From Eudromia elegans (lineage: Eukaryota; Chordata; Aves; Tinamiformes; Tinamidae), in assembly GCA_003342815.1 (NCBI GenBank), contig PTEX01000060.1, forward strand, positions 1,438,244 through 1,502,243: DNA of 64,000 nt, read 5' to 3'. Under the pieces are notes generated by a model. The model worked only from the letters and a program-made list of their open reading frames with translations, was not told where the DNA came from and searched no databases. Shown here piece after piece: positions 1 to 14,000 of this stretch. Positions within the stretch are counted from its first letter, which is position 1; each line of letters opens with the position of its first letter. The position numbers were made by a program, and so were the translations under genes.

Positions 1-1998
1 TGACATTTAGCCAAGGGCATGCGAAGTACATTCTTTTTCTATAGCATTGCTTTTAAAAACCCAATCAGGATAAGTAGTGCTATGTATCTTACTAATTGTA
101 TTAATGTCTGAGGATGGGTCAAATATCTGGACACATGAAATACACTCCTGCTTTCTGGGACTTCTTAATTTGTCTTGTAAACTGCTTATAAAATGCAGGT
201 GCTTTCTCCTGTATGACACAGCAGCAAGAAGGAACAGGAGAAATACTGAACAGTGTTAGCACAGGGCAAAGTTTTAGGTCATATATTTGTTTAAATTCTT
301 CTTTTGCTTAGGAACTATGACAAATTAAGTTCAATGTAAACTGCTTTTTCAACCTGCAATACATGACTCTGAACTGATCCAAAATTCCTCCGTGCTTTTA
401 ACCTCTAGTTATTTGTATGAGCTCCCACAACTGAATTCATTTTTACCACCAATATCAGAGTAATTTCAAAAAGGGATGAGTCAAAGCACTGACATTTACT
501 ATTAAACTGAATTTGATTGACTATTTTGAGACAACAAAAGCATTGCTTTCATTCTAAATACACACACACACGTGCTTTATTTTTTTGCACAGTGGTAATT
601 ATGTTCGGAATTGATATTCTACTCAGCACGACTTGGCTTTGTGATAGATATTCTAATTAGTTTCGGAAATGATATTTGATTCATTTAGTTTATAAGCCAA
701 CTAATCATTTCCAAGTTATTTGAACAACATATTGCATTGGTAATTGATAAATCTTTAAAACCAACTGCAGAGGAAATAATGCAAAAAATATAAAGGGAGG
801 GAGAAAGCTTGTGCATGCATATATGCCCTACAATGTGCAAAATCTTATTAGAAAAACAAATCCTTTCATTTACAAGGAATGAAGATTGTTTCCAGAAAAA
901 AAAGGCTGTTGGCATAATTGCAGAGTTTTTACTCAAATTTAAAGGAATTTGAACACAGTGGGTTAATTTTCCTCAAGATTTAGAAGATGACAGATCTGGC
1001 AATTGCAGAAAACATGGATGTAAGCTGTGAGGAATGTCTCTAGAGAAACCGAATCTAATTTAGGTGTCAAAGAGGACAAATGTACACTGCCAAAATAAAG
1101 CAAGAAAACAATAATATAAGGTGCAAATATGTGTTGTGCTTATGGCTTTCTAAAACACTACAACTGCCATGGAATGAAAAAATGGATTACTAGATATTAA
1201 ATTATTCACCCCAAAACATTACAGAACACAGGTAGCAATATGAGAACAAATCAAACATAAAAGACCTCCTAATTTATTCATGACTTGCTTAATGGAAATT
1301 GATATTTATAAGCATTATTGTTTTATATTCCTCAGAGTTTAAACAACTGGTCTTTTATTATTGACAGCATCTAAATATGTGTAAATATATGGATACAGAA
1401 AGAATGCAAAACCAAAAGTTTTACTGTATGCTCTTGGTACTTGTGGAGTTTAGCTGGGAAGTTGCAATTCAAATACTTTATCTTAAAATCAATCAGTGAG
1501 AAATGTTTAATTTTGCTTTTTTTTGACCTAACATCCTGTAAACCAAAGATGAAAGGCCCTTTCATTTGCCAAAGAGGATTCTCTTCCATGCACAGGATTC
1601 TATGTACTCATGGATCACAGATGCATGATCCGAAATAGAAACCGGAGAATTTCTCAAGTAGCAAGTGAGAGAACATATCAATTTAGACAGTGCTATCCTT
1701 TTGTTGAATGAAGGGATAGTCTTCCAAATAGGATAGAGACCACTAGGGTGCACTAGCCTTGAATTAAAGTAGATATTTAAATTGTAGAAAAGCTTGTCCA
1801 CTCATGTTGTTGCGAGTAGTTGGGCAATCTGCATAAATATGTAAGAGAGGCTCCTTCCTTCCTGAAGAGGAGTTTGTTTTGCTCCAGTTTTACCTCGAAT
1901 CAGCTGCAATCTAGGGACAGACACCACTTGACACTGTGACTGCCTGCAACAGACATCCAAGCTATACTTAGGCTTTCTTTATACTAATCTTTATTTAC
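1..1998 (-). other. Start of NAALAD2 intron 11; exon 12 not found
   Basis: I looked for the short exon-12 pattern (AYIN-DSSIE) on the minus strand and did not see it, so the intron should run past the left edge. Only AT-rich sequence and a short CA run near 560-575 are present. Confidence 0.6.
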
Positions 1999-2081
1999 CT
2001 CAGCCCATTCTGTGGAACCCAGCAATCCAAATTCTTCTGCATCCCAGCTAGCAAAAATAATAGTTCGCTTTGGTCTCCAAC
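1999..2081 (-). CDS. NAALAD2: NAALAD2 exon 11: catalytic glutamate
   Basis: Residues 399-426, containing [19 protein letters not shown] with E414 (general base) and E415 (zinc). Ends in phase 0 at a GTAAAT donor. Last exon found in the window. Confidence 0.94.
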
Positions 2082-5000
2082 CTGCAAACACATAGCTAAA
2101 CTTGAAAAATAAACTTAAATTTAGGAAGTTTAATCACAACCTTTAATCAAGTCACTTTTAAAACAGCACTTAACTGATATAACAATGAAAAGATTTCCCT
2201 CTAAATTCCTTAACTAGAAGTATTTCCGTAGAAGCATTTCCTGTTGATGCAACATTTTCACTCCATACAACTAAATAGATAATATCACACTGGTGAGATA
2301 CATGAGAGAATAACTTCAAACAAGAGTCCGTGCTGCCTATGCATCTCTTCACTGAATTTGCATAGTTCATAATAAGAAATACAATTTTTATAGAGGTGAA
2401 AAGTTAAAGTTAAAGTCTCCTGCTTAGGAGAATATTTAACAGTCCCTCTAAGCTGCTGTTCTCCATATCCATCCTTTAAACTGTTAAGCTCAGTTACCTT
2501 CCATCTTCATTTTACCGAAACTCCGAACAATCTCTTGAAGAACAGCAGCCCCAGTAGTTGGATCAATCCCACCAAATACCCAGGAATCTCTGTGACCTCC
2601 TAAAATAATATATCTGTCTGAAAAAAACCACAGAATATAAATCCTTAATTCAAAATGCATTTAGGCTACCTGTGTTTCCTTAGATTCCATCTCTACTTAT
2701 GTCAAAACAAAAACAAGATTTAGAGATTTATTTTTTAAAGTAATTTGCAGCCATTCTTTTACTTTAATGAAATGTCTGGATGAAGACAAGAAACATTTTA
2801 TACATATGTTTCTGGTTAAAATTTTCTCCTACATGACTTGCTATTCAGAATCATCATGATGTTTAAGTCTCAAATTTTCACTAGATTTCAGTATTTTGCC
2901 TTGTGTTAAGCTTTGCAAAGGCAAAATATATGAATCATGTAAGGAGAATTCTGTTGTAAAATATCAGGGGTTGCAGAAAACTGACAGCTCTCATTCTAAC
3001 ATTTTCAGTCAATTATGTTTTAAAAATGTCAACACTGATGATCCCATCATCAGTGGACAAGGTATGGACAAGGAAGGAAGGACAAGGTATGAGGGAGTTC
3101 TGAGATACCTTTGCTATCTGGTTATCTCACAACCTGATAGATTCTTGCAACATGAAAACAATTTCACTAAATGAAAAATAAAGAAGAAATTAAAATTCTC
3201 AAGCATCTGCTGCTCACCTGGTTCCATAGCTCCTCTGAGGATGCCAATGACATTGTAAATCCGTGTTATTTGATTGTTTGTTTGAACATGCATTCTGACT
3301 TTCCTGAAATGAAAAGCAGTGTGGAGTAACCATCTCTGATAATCAAATCCCAGTGTAAGAGCTTGTAGGCCAGCAAGTTAGTATTCCTGCTCTGCTTTGT
3401 GTGCTCTACCCTGATCTAACTCCTGACATTTAATCAGTATTCCAATTTTTATTTCAGATTTAACTATTCACACAGAGATACTCCAATAACTAATCTACAA
3501 AGTTTCAATCATTTGAATTATTTATTGATTTTGTATTTATGAGAGCAAATACTTGCAAATCAGAAGAGGCAACTGGCAGGTATAAGCAGTAATTAAGAAT
3601 ATATATTTAAATGTGACCAAACTTGATAACAGTGGAGAAACATATTTCTTATAAAGAATAAAATGTGGTTTTACAGACCATTAAGTATAACAAGATAGTA
3701 GCTGGAGAGAGATGGTCATTATAATTATTTATCCATGAATGAACTCAAATCTCTCCTTAGGAGAGCAGATCAAAGTGATCACACTCTGTCAAGCAAACAA
3801 AAAAAGAAATGGTATAAAAAGAAGATTCATGTGAAAATAATGCAGTATTCAAACTTCCTTCAATTTGTAGAAAAAATAAATGATTATGCTTTTAATTGTG
3901 CCTGGCAAAATCCCAAGAGCTTCACATTTGAAGTTATCTTTGCAGCAACAAACCGATATAGTTGTCAAAATCAAGGCCTGCTTCAGGACAGCTACTGGAT
4001 CTTTGCCCAGAAAATAACTGACACCAGTGCCTCGAGCTTGCAAATACAAATGTGCACACTTCTCATGCACAAGTGACTCTTTACCTAGACTCAAAAGGAT
4101 GATTTTGATATGGAGTTGCTCTGATAGAGAAGTGTATGTAGGATCAGCCTATAATATTTACAAAACTGTATCTCTATCAACTAGGAAGATGTCAAAAAAG
4201 GCATTCTAAAATACCTCCCATGTACATGTGCTTTCAATGCATCATAGTGTTTCTTTTGTCATTGCTTAGTTTTATTGCTCTTCAAGATGTTCAAAACACT
4301 GGATTAATTATGTCAAATGTTCTCTTATTTGTTTCCACACTTTATTCATCTTCAATTGCTATTAAAGTGTAGCAAGAAAGAATAATGATAAATGAGGTTT
4401 TCATATAATTATATATTCAGATTCATTCTTTTTGTTTTTAGCATGAGGGGAAGCAGTGATAATGACATATTGTTATTACAAATGGCCCATTGTTGTATTC
4501 CTCGTGGAATAATATTTCAGGTCAAGTTAATATTTTTCTATTATATATTCCTATAGGAAGCAATCCATAGCTTTATGTAACACAGCCTGCCATTTATAAA
4601 TGAGAAGGTATTGTTGAGATGCTCCCTGACAACCAGCCAGGTCCCTGAGAGCCCATAATAATTGCTACATGGTTCAGTCTGTGAGTGTTGGGGAGCTGAC
4701 CAGTTTCATTTCTCCAATAGAATGGAGAAAATGTAAACATCAAACACATTATTGCTAATTCAATCGGTCAAAGTCCAGTTACTCCCAAACATCCAACAAG
4801 ATGCTTTGTGTCCTTTGGCTGGGTTAGCATTTCAGCCATGAGGCCTACCAAGGTTGGAGAGCGGTTGATGGACTCCTAAATCTTTTCATACACTTCTCAG
4901 ATCTAAGTTTACACAAGTCCTGGGGGACTTCCAGTGGTCAAGGGCAAAATATAGGGGAAAAAAACTACTGAATAGTCAACGCTTCCCCCTTCAGTTAAAA

Positions 5001-8000
5001 CAAGCTGGTTGTTCTGTTGTTGCCTCAATCACTAGAAACAAGAAAGAAAGAACAGGTGAGGAAGGGGGTTTAGGTTCACTGAGCAGTAATAGAAAATGTC
5101 CACTTTCTGCCCTCCAGCTATTTTTAAAAGCATCACTGAAACACTGCCTGAATCTTACGGTAAGGATTGAGAAGAAAATAATAGAGCTTGATCCAAACCC
5201 CTTGAGAACAGACCTTGTAGAAAACCTGTGTGCAAATCCTGGCCCTATATTATAAGACACATTGAGACTTCCCTTCCAGCTGCTGTCTGGAGCTGCAGGT
5301 CCTCCCATCGCACTGTTAAGTGAAAATTGAGACAAATATTATTGACCAATAGGATAAAACCAGAAATTCCTTTAATGGTTACTGTACCTAAGACAATGAG
5401 CACATATGATTTTTTTTAAGGCATATATAATGTCAGTAACTGATTGCTTTGAAATCTCTACATAAGCTTAAACAAAATAATTATGCACAGTTTATTAAAA
5501 TGGGAAGGCCTGTAAACCAACGTGTTTAGCATTTTGAGTGTCATGGGTTTGACGCAGTGAGTTAAAGCAGAGAGGTAATGAAAGGGATTTGTATTTTTCT
5601 ACCTGCTTACTACAATTCAGTAGATATCAAATTGTTCTTTGAAAACAGAATGTAGATAAACTTGTTTTTCCCTAGAAGGCCTGCAGGCAGTTGCTATTTA
5701 TTCACGTTTTCTGAAGCACACACAACTACAAAAGAGCAATAAATGCAAATAACAGCAGAGATTTTACACGCTTAGTATGAAAGGATTTTGTCACATATTT
5801 GTGAATACTAAATTCTGTGTAAAAAGGGCTGATGGACACTCACCGTAATAATACTTCTGCATCATGATATCCAATAGGATGAACTGGGATCTTGGGAATA
5901 CCTACTCCTTCTTTAATTTTATACCGGAAAGTGTACTCTGAGAAAACAGAACAAAATCACAAGTTTTGGTGTTCTTATTAACTTCCACCAAACTGGATTT
6001 AATTCCAGACAGTGCCGTCACATCGGAGTCACTACATACATCACTTTACTTCTTAAATCACTTTAACATTGCTTCTATGAAAACAAAATGCTTCAGATCT
6101 TTTTCCTATTTGGAATGTAGGATAAGCAAGGAAATATTCCTCTTGGCAAAGCTATCACTCCTCTTTGATACTCGATTATAGTCTAGTTTACACCGATCCT
6201 CCTGAGAAACACAGAAATTTAAGAAGAACTATAAATAGTGAATCATTTTGTTCTGTGCTGCACCACCAATCCATGCACTGTTTTCCAGTGAGCTCAAAGG
6301 CTGAGACCATACAAAGGGCTCATAGAAAGTTCACTAAAACTTACCTTATCTGAGGATATCAAAGAAACCAGTTGAAATGACATGCAGACAAAACCTGATC
6401 TGCAGCAGGAAAAAATCAACCACTGAGAAAAATCATTGTAAGCTGCTTTGGTCTTTCATTGTAGTGGAAAATAACAATTCCACTGACACAATAACTTTCA
6501 GCTGCAGCTTAGAAAGTACATGGTGACCCAGGGGACAGACCCGTCACTCACCTTTTGCAGGATAACCTGGAGTTAGGGGGTCCCCTGCTCCATTCAGGTT
6601 TAATACATTCCCACGCTGGGCTCCTCCACCTGGCAGATTCCAGCCAGCTGGATAAGCATCTACTCCTGGAGCACAGTAGTCAGCAGGGTCTGAATAGAGT
6701 ATGATTCCTTGCGCTCCTGCTAACATGGCATTTTTAACCTGTGAAATTATTATTTTTTTTAAGAATTGTCAAATGATTTTTTTTAAAAGCAGTCATAAAT
6801 CCAAATATTGCAACATACTTCCAGGTCTGAAAATCACCTTTGTGGAAGAGTAATGATCACAGACTGAGCAGAAGACCACATCACAGTGAAACACTTTCCA
6901 TAGCTCAAGGCTATGAGATAAAGCACAAGGCAAAAAACTGCAGCACAAGAAGTGACCATTATCCCTGTTCTATTGCCTGTTATCCCTTCACTACAGCCAG
7001 TTCTGCTGGAGTCCTTGTCTAAAGTCAGACAAGAAGTTATTTACACTCAGTGCTTCAGATTCCTTGCCAAATATTTACGTCTTCAAAATACTGCAGCCCT
7101 GTGGAGGAAAAGTAGTAACAGACCTGGCTGTAAAATCTATTCATTTCCCCAAACTAATCTTTCAGAAGAAGTGCCTAAGGAGTTGGCAATCATCTCATTC
7201 TCAGGAGTTTAATAGATGCATCTGGTTTTATTGTTTTGGAAGTTATTCTTAGCAAACGGCCATCCTGGACGGATTGCAGGCTTCCTTCTGCTCAGTGTTC
7301 CAGCTTCCAGTCCTCATTAGCTCCTGCTGGCTCTGCCGCGAGCAGTGTCAGAAAAAGAGACACGTGGAGGGGAAAATAGAACAAAATTCCTACTTTATTT
7401 CCTCTGAAGATCTTCCCATATCTGGCAATGACAATCTTTCCTGTGCAATTAATTCCCATTTCGCGCTCCAGCTTAAAAAAATCTTCAGTGCGGCCATAGT
7501 TCACATATACCAGATCTGCCTGAACAGGGAAAAAAAAGGCAGTTTCATGACAACTAATCATTCCCTAAATAAAATGTCTGTTTTCACAAATACATAACTT
7601 CATTTACTATGTATGATATGGTTAGTTTTTGCATTTCTGCAATTTTGGGGAATTTTCTGGGAAATCTTGGTTCAAACTTTAAATCTCCCTGTAGTTTCCT
7701 CCACTAGGTGCAGCCCTGTTCACTGAGATTGAAAATTAAAATCGTGTAATAGAGGAAGCAACATACAAATATGAGTAAAAACTTCTTTGCTGTGAGGGTG
7801 ACAGAGCCCTGGAAGAGGCTGCCCAGAGAGGTTGTGGAGTCTCCTTCTCTGGAGATCTTCCAGACCCGCCTGGCTGCCACCCTGTGCCCCGTGCTCTGGG
7901 TGTCCCTGCTGGAGCAGGGGGTTGGACTAGGTGATCTCTAGAGGTCCCTTCCAACCTCAACCATCCTGCGATTCTGTGTTTGCCAGACTTAAAAAAAGAA

Positions 8001-11000
8001 ATATAGGTAAAGAATACCATTATTCCTTACATATGTAAAGTATACACAAACACCCTCTATTACATAATTTTATCCATCTAGGCAATGTAATGCTGCCCCT
8101 GACTGATTCCTCTAAGATAAATGTTGTAGTCTTTCACAACATAAATATAATTCAAAGTAGCTTCCTAACTGATTTATATGCTGTAATTTCTCCTTCAGAC
8201 TTATGCAATACCTCCCAATGTTAGTAACAGGAAGCTACCTGAGATGTATCTAATATTTTCCATAAAGATAAAAGTCGTTAAATCATGGGATTCAGATTTC
8301 CAGCATTTTGAGAAAGTCTGTTTTAATAGGAGACTTCAGAATTTCACATAGTATGTAGTGTAGCTGTCCCTTTGTTCTAATTGTTAATTAACCTTTTTAC
8401 TAATGGAAAATTAAAACTACTACAAGAAATATTTTGAGAAGTTGGAGTCCCACCAAGTGCTTCTCAAAATATGACTTTGGCTAATAGTATTCTTGTATAT
8501 TTTTTTCTTACCTCTGGCATTCCTTGTGCTGAAAAAGCATTATATGGTGGCACAATACCTGTAATATTTTCGTATCCTTGCGGAGGTGGTTCAAAAAATG
8601 ATGTATTGAAAATCTATCAATTAGAAACAGACGAACAGATGTTCAGTCAAACACTGCACCTCCAGGCACAGCTTGTAAAGTAAGTCTAACTATTGCAAAT
8701 GACACGCTGGTTTACCTAAGTTGTTAGCAAATAAATAATTAAATAAAGCATGCATAAATTCAAACAAAAATTATTTAGAGATACATAGTGTTTTTTTTCT
8801 TTTTTTAAGCATAATTCATATAAGATACAGAGAGAGCAATCAATGGTAACCAGAGGCTCATGAATAAATGACTGAGCCTGAGCAAAGAAGTAGCTGACAA
8901 ATGCCAAGAACTAGTGATGGTAAAAGACATCTAGTTCACTACAGGCATTTTGGAGGGTTAATCCTGCCTGTATCATTATTCATCTCTTTACTTCTTTGTT
9001 AGACACTCTTTAGCAGACACTTTCTGGGCCGATGTGCTGCCTTTCATCACTAACCATAAATTCATGTTGTTTCAAGATTTACCTCTATGCTTTATCACCC
9101 TGTGAGATCCAGCTGAGAGACTGTTGGGAGAGGAAGTTTCTTAAGAATCTCCACTACCACTACATTTATGTTATCCCTGTGCCTGTATTTCCCAGTTTAT
9201 ATCCAGTTCCCACCTACACACTAGCTTGTTCTGTCACATCTAGCCCCCTTCCTCACTCAGGCTCCTTAATAGATTTTACTTCTAGGTCCCTGTTTTCCTA
9301 TATGTACAAAATAGAGACAATGATTACAGATGTTGGGTATTACTCCCAACACTAGACACAGGAGATGCCCAAGGAAGCTAGCAGGCTCAAATTTAGAACA
9401 AATGAGAGAAGGCAGGACCTCCTGCAATGGGTAGTAATTGTATAGATGTTCACACGGAGACCAGACACGTATCTGGAAGAGAGATCTAATGAGGGTTCTT
9501 AAGAACACTAATTGCATCAGGCTCAGAGAACCCCTGAGATGAATATAGATTGACACGGGAAGAATACATGTCTTGAATATGTTTCCTTGTTCTTAAACTT
9601 CCTGCATGTTCCCATAGGGCTGTTGATGGAAACGGATATAACGTTAATCTGAACCAGTTTGGCCATTTTACATGTTATGCCTTACTGATTTTAAGTCCCT
9701 GATTGTCAAAAACATCCTCTCTAAATCTTAGTTTCCTTCTGTTGTCTGAGAGATTGAAGTTTCAATCACTTTATTCTATTCTGCTGAACATCTTGGAAAA
9801 CTATTTCTTAATTTGAGTCCCCTCTGCATTGGATTTTTCAACAGATCATATTATGCTGGGACATAGGGAGAAGGAAGGCAGAAGAAGTCACTGTTACTTT
9901 AAAGAAATCTTACATAAATGGAGCTTAATGATTAAAAATATCACCTCATTCCCTTGATCATCAATTATTGAGATGTAGTTTGGCTGCCTTTCATCTGGGT
10001 AGGAAAGCAGGACATCATAATGAACTAGTTCTGTTGAATCCAATCCAAACTCCTTCCACTGGCCTTGAATTTGTTTGGCAAGAAAAAGATTCTGCTCTGT
10101 TCCCGCGAGGTGAGGAAACTTTGTAAAGGAACTGGAATAAAACAGAAAGTCACTAGTAAGCAATAAGCTCAGAGAAACCGAATGGCCAGGTCGGATCAGC
10201 GTGCCTAAAGCTTATCTTCAAGGCACGTGCACATAAAATAAGTTGTTACGGTTACAAAGTCTGAGCTGTATAACAAGGCTGTTTATCAGGGAGAGTCAGG
10301 ATAAGCACAAAGGGTAGTCAGAGCAGAGGATTTTTCCTGAGGCCCTAAGATAAGTCAGACCAGCTTTTCTCTTTACTTAACAGAATTAGCCACATCTATA
10401 TACAAGCAACAAAGATCAGTGTCAAAAACATTCCACAGAGGAATGTGAATAGCATTCAAGGAGCACAAATGATACAGAAAAACTATACATTGAAAAAGGA
10501 ACTCTCCAAATAATTATGATATCATGATGACGGATTTGTATATCGCTGACATAAAACATACTTAATAAGTTTAACTTGAAAATCATTATGTCAAATAATC
10601 TGAATATATTTATTCCTATTTTTTAAAAATCAAAAGCTTGAATAATATAAGCCTTATTAACAATATTTACATCCAGATCCAATACAATACCTGACAGTGT
10701 TAGAAGGTCAGAAATAACTTCCGGCACCTCTGGGCAACTCTACACAAATTGGTCCAGAGTTTGTTTGGCTCAGTGAGAAAGTGACTCATCGTGAATGAGA
10801 GGTATCATGTTCCACCTTTTGGATTCCCTATGGGCCACTTTCTACTGGCTGCCAGCTCCATCTCAGGCACTGTTAATTACCACTAGTAAATAGTATCAAT
10901 TAGCATTGATTAGAACCAGCTGAACCTGGCAATTCAAATATTTTTCAACTCATTCAGCAGCTTATTCTTCCACCCCTCAGTTCCTCAGCTTTCAAATGGG

Positions 11001-14000
11001 AATGCTGTGGGAGACAATGTTCAAAACCTTGTTGAAGTCAAGGATGTTACATCCACCACAATGTCTCCACTCACTCACACAGCCAGTCACTTCCTTGTGG
11101 AAGGCAATCACTCTGATTAGTGTGATCACATAAAAAAGTGGTAAATAAAAGCGGTAAATGTTTCTTTCTTGTTCTTTTTGTGTTTGGAAACTTTTTGAGG
11201 ACTGAGTGGAAAATAATCATCGCACAATCACTTACGTTCTTCTTTCCCTTCTTAAAGATGATCACAACACTAGTCAGTCAGTCATGAAAGACCTCCCTCA
11301 ATCACCATCGGTTTCCGTATTTTGCTCCTTCCAGGCAAAAGCCACCCGGCCCCTGGGTTTCAGTACATGTGCTAGGTTGACCCTAACCTTCTGCCTCCTG
11401 CTGTTGACACTCCCTCTCCTTCTCGAACAGTGCTAGCACAGAGGCCTAGAAACAACTTTAGTCTCATCAAAACAGTATTGAGTACTTAGACTTGCCTGCA
11501 CTTAGACTTTCTATCAGTAGCCCACCTTCCCAGTTCAATACAACAAATTCATATTTCCTCTGAGCTTCTTTTGACAGTAGCACACTGGGACTATCTATCC
11601 CCACAACCCTTTCAATCTCATGTAGGTTTTAGTTTCAACTTCTTTGGGCCATCCTGATTTACCGCCAAGTGCCTCCACAGTACTTCTACGTTCCTCCTTT
11701 GCTGCCTGTCCTCCTCTTCCATTTTAAGTACACTATCATTCCTTAAATACTGTAATTTAAATGTTACAGACATGCCAGCAGGAAAAAACTACTAAAGCAA
11801 GTGAAGATTTCTGAACTAGCAACTTGTGGAACAATTCTCTCTATTCCCATCACACACAAAAGACAACAGAGGTGAAGACTTAGCTGTAAAGAAAGTAAAG
11901 TAAGGCAGGACTGATCTGAGGTGGTCACTTCTGTAAATGAATTAAGGGATAATATCAGAAGCTAAAGGCCTCAGGAAAAATCCTCCTGCCTATAGAAAAT
12001 TTCTAAATTAAAAATAGAATAATATGAACTCGCACATCATGGATTTTACAGTAAAGAAGCCCACTAAAAATGACAGTGATGTTCCAGGCACTATACTGGG
12101 GAGCACTACAAACTCTGAATTTTCAAAATTTAAGTTTAAAATAGTCACAGTGGGTATGGATATAGAAACAAGCAGCCAATGCACCCAAAACAAACTGCGC
12201 TCTGACATGTAGTAACATCCAATAAATAAACTTAGTTGATGCTGTTTAGAACTTCCAATCCCAAACTAATTGAATATTACAGAACTGAAACAATACCTCA
12301 AGCTTTACTCCTGTTTTTTTTGCCTCCAAACAGTTTCATCTTTTGCAGAGCTATGTTAATGCTAAGGTCAAGCTCTCTGCATTTTCTGATATTTAGAGTT
12401 TGTTTTCTCCACTTAATAGAACTGTATCAAGTAGTTTTTAATACCAAGAATATGAGTCAAAATTATGCAGTTCTTAATTGCTTATGCCTTAAAAAAAATG
12501 GCTGTGGATAGTGGATAACATATTTTTTATGCAGCTCCTGCTTTTTATTTGAACTTAGAAAATAAAAGAGTAGGAAGTATTTGGCCCATCATCAAAGCAA
12601 GCAAACAAATCAGATAAGATTAATGCCTTCCACCCAAGAAACTTCAGCATAATCGCAGAGCTATTTTATGTTGTTCTCAGTGCACATTACCTAGACTGAC
12701 TCAAACATAAAGTTTAAGAAGTCTCCCACTGAGAGCAACAAGTGCAAGATAAGATAATCCTGATACACTTTAAGAGCTAATTGATGCTAGGAATGAAAGC
12801 TTTTGGTCTTAGAACAAACGTACAGAAATCTAATTTTGATGTTTATGATGCAGCTGCAGTCTTGCATGCTGGATACCAACATGTTATTAACCAGAGGTTA
12901 TTTTATTGACTTTTTGTATATATTTGTTTCTCTGTACAAGACATAAACACGCACAAGAGGACTTGTTTTCATTTTCAGTAAAACACACAGCAAAAGCAAG
13001 ACAGTATTTCTCTGTCCTTAGCACTTTAGATGTTTTGAAAGAATGATACAGATGCACTCAAAGGAAACAAGCTTATTTCATAACAATTTATAACATGAGA
13101 GGCTTAACCAAATCCATACACACATTGTATTTGCACAGGGACCTGTGGCTTCTGAAAGGGAAAATAGGATATTAAGGAGTCTCAAGCACCCACTTACCAA
13201 GCCATTATCCAGCCTGGCTGCACTCAAGGAGTTATCACTTGTACTACACACGCAGCTCAGTGACATGCGAACTTGTACAAACCGCACTCAAAGACTCACG
13301 AAGACAGTTAGACTACTTCAAATCAAGACTACGGAAATTCTTCATAATAAAAAAAGGCATGATAAGCACTGGCAGCAAGCCATGAATAATATTCTAAAAT
13401 ATTATATTATTAGAAATAAATATTATTAAATTAACTTGCAAACAGAGAAGAGTTTTACCTATGGAAGTTTTTAAAATTCTTTCTTTATAATTAAATACTT
13501 TAATTCCTATGTGTAAATCACAAAATAAGAAAAATGAAAATGGTTATAGAAATTTATGATTTTTTTGTATTCTCTAGGTCTCACTTTTTTTCATATAGCT
13601 TGAAGGAAGTGTTAGCTGACAACACAACCAATCTTAAAAGCTAACATCAAGAATGCAAAAAGGGAAGAGTTGTGAGTCCCTCCCCTTTCCTTTCCTCTAA
13701 CATCTTGTTCAAAACAAGTAATGTCAAAGTGCTCTAAATGGCACTAATTTCAAAGACTGTTTTTTGGTCCTGATGCTACGACTTTCTGACTGCCGTGACT
13801 GATAAAACTATTTGAGAAGCAAGGCACGTGGGGCTTACCGAAGGAATTGCTTGATGTTTTCTGCTTTCATTTCAGCTATAAGTTTCTGTCTCACATTTTG
13901 ATAGACACCTGCTGGGTTGGTTGCCTTCTCAGTCGGTTTGGTAAACCATCCTGAAACACATTTGAAAATCATCCTATTTAAGAAGGAGCCCAGTCCTCAC

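Noticed and set aside
1..1998. NAALAD2 exon 12
   Set aside because: No AYIN-DSSIE-like frame with splice sites could be found on the minus strand; it should lie outside the window.
3735..4209. Open frames of 113, 81 and 60 codons in NAALAD2 intron 8
   Set aside because: They overlap on both strands, lack motifs and flanking splice sites, and are interpreted as chance frames.
7736..8020. 94-codon minus-strand open frame
   Set aside because: It runs antisense through the CR1 tail in NAALAD2 intron 4.
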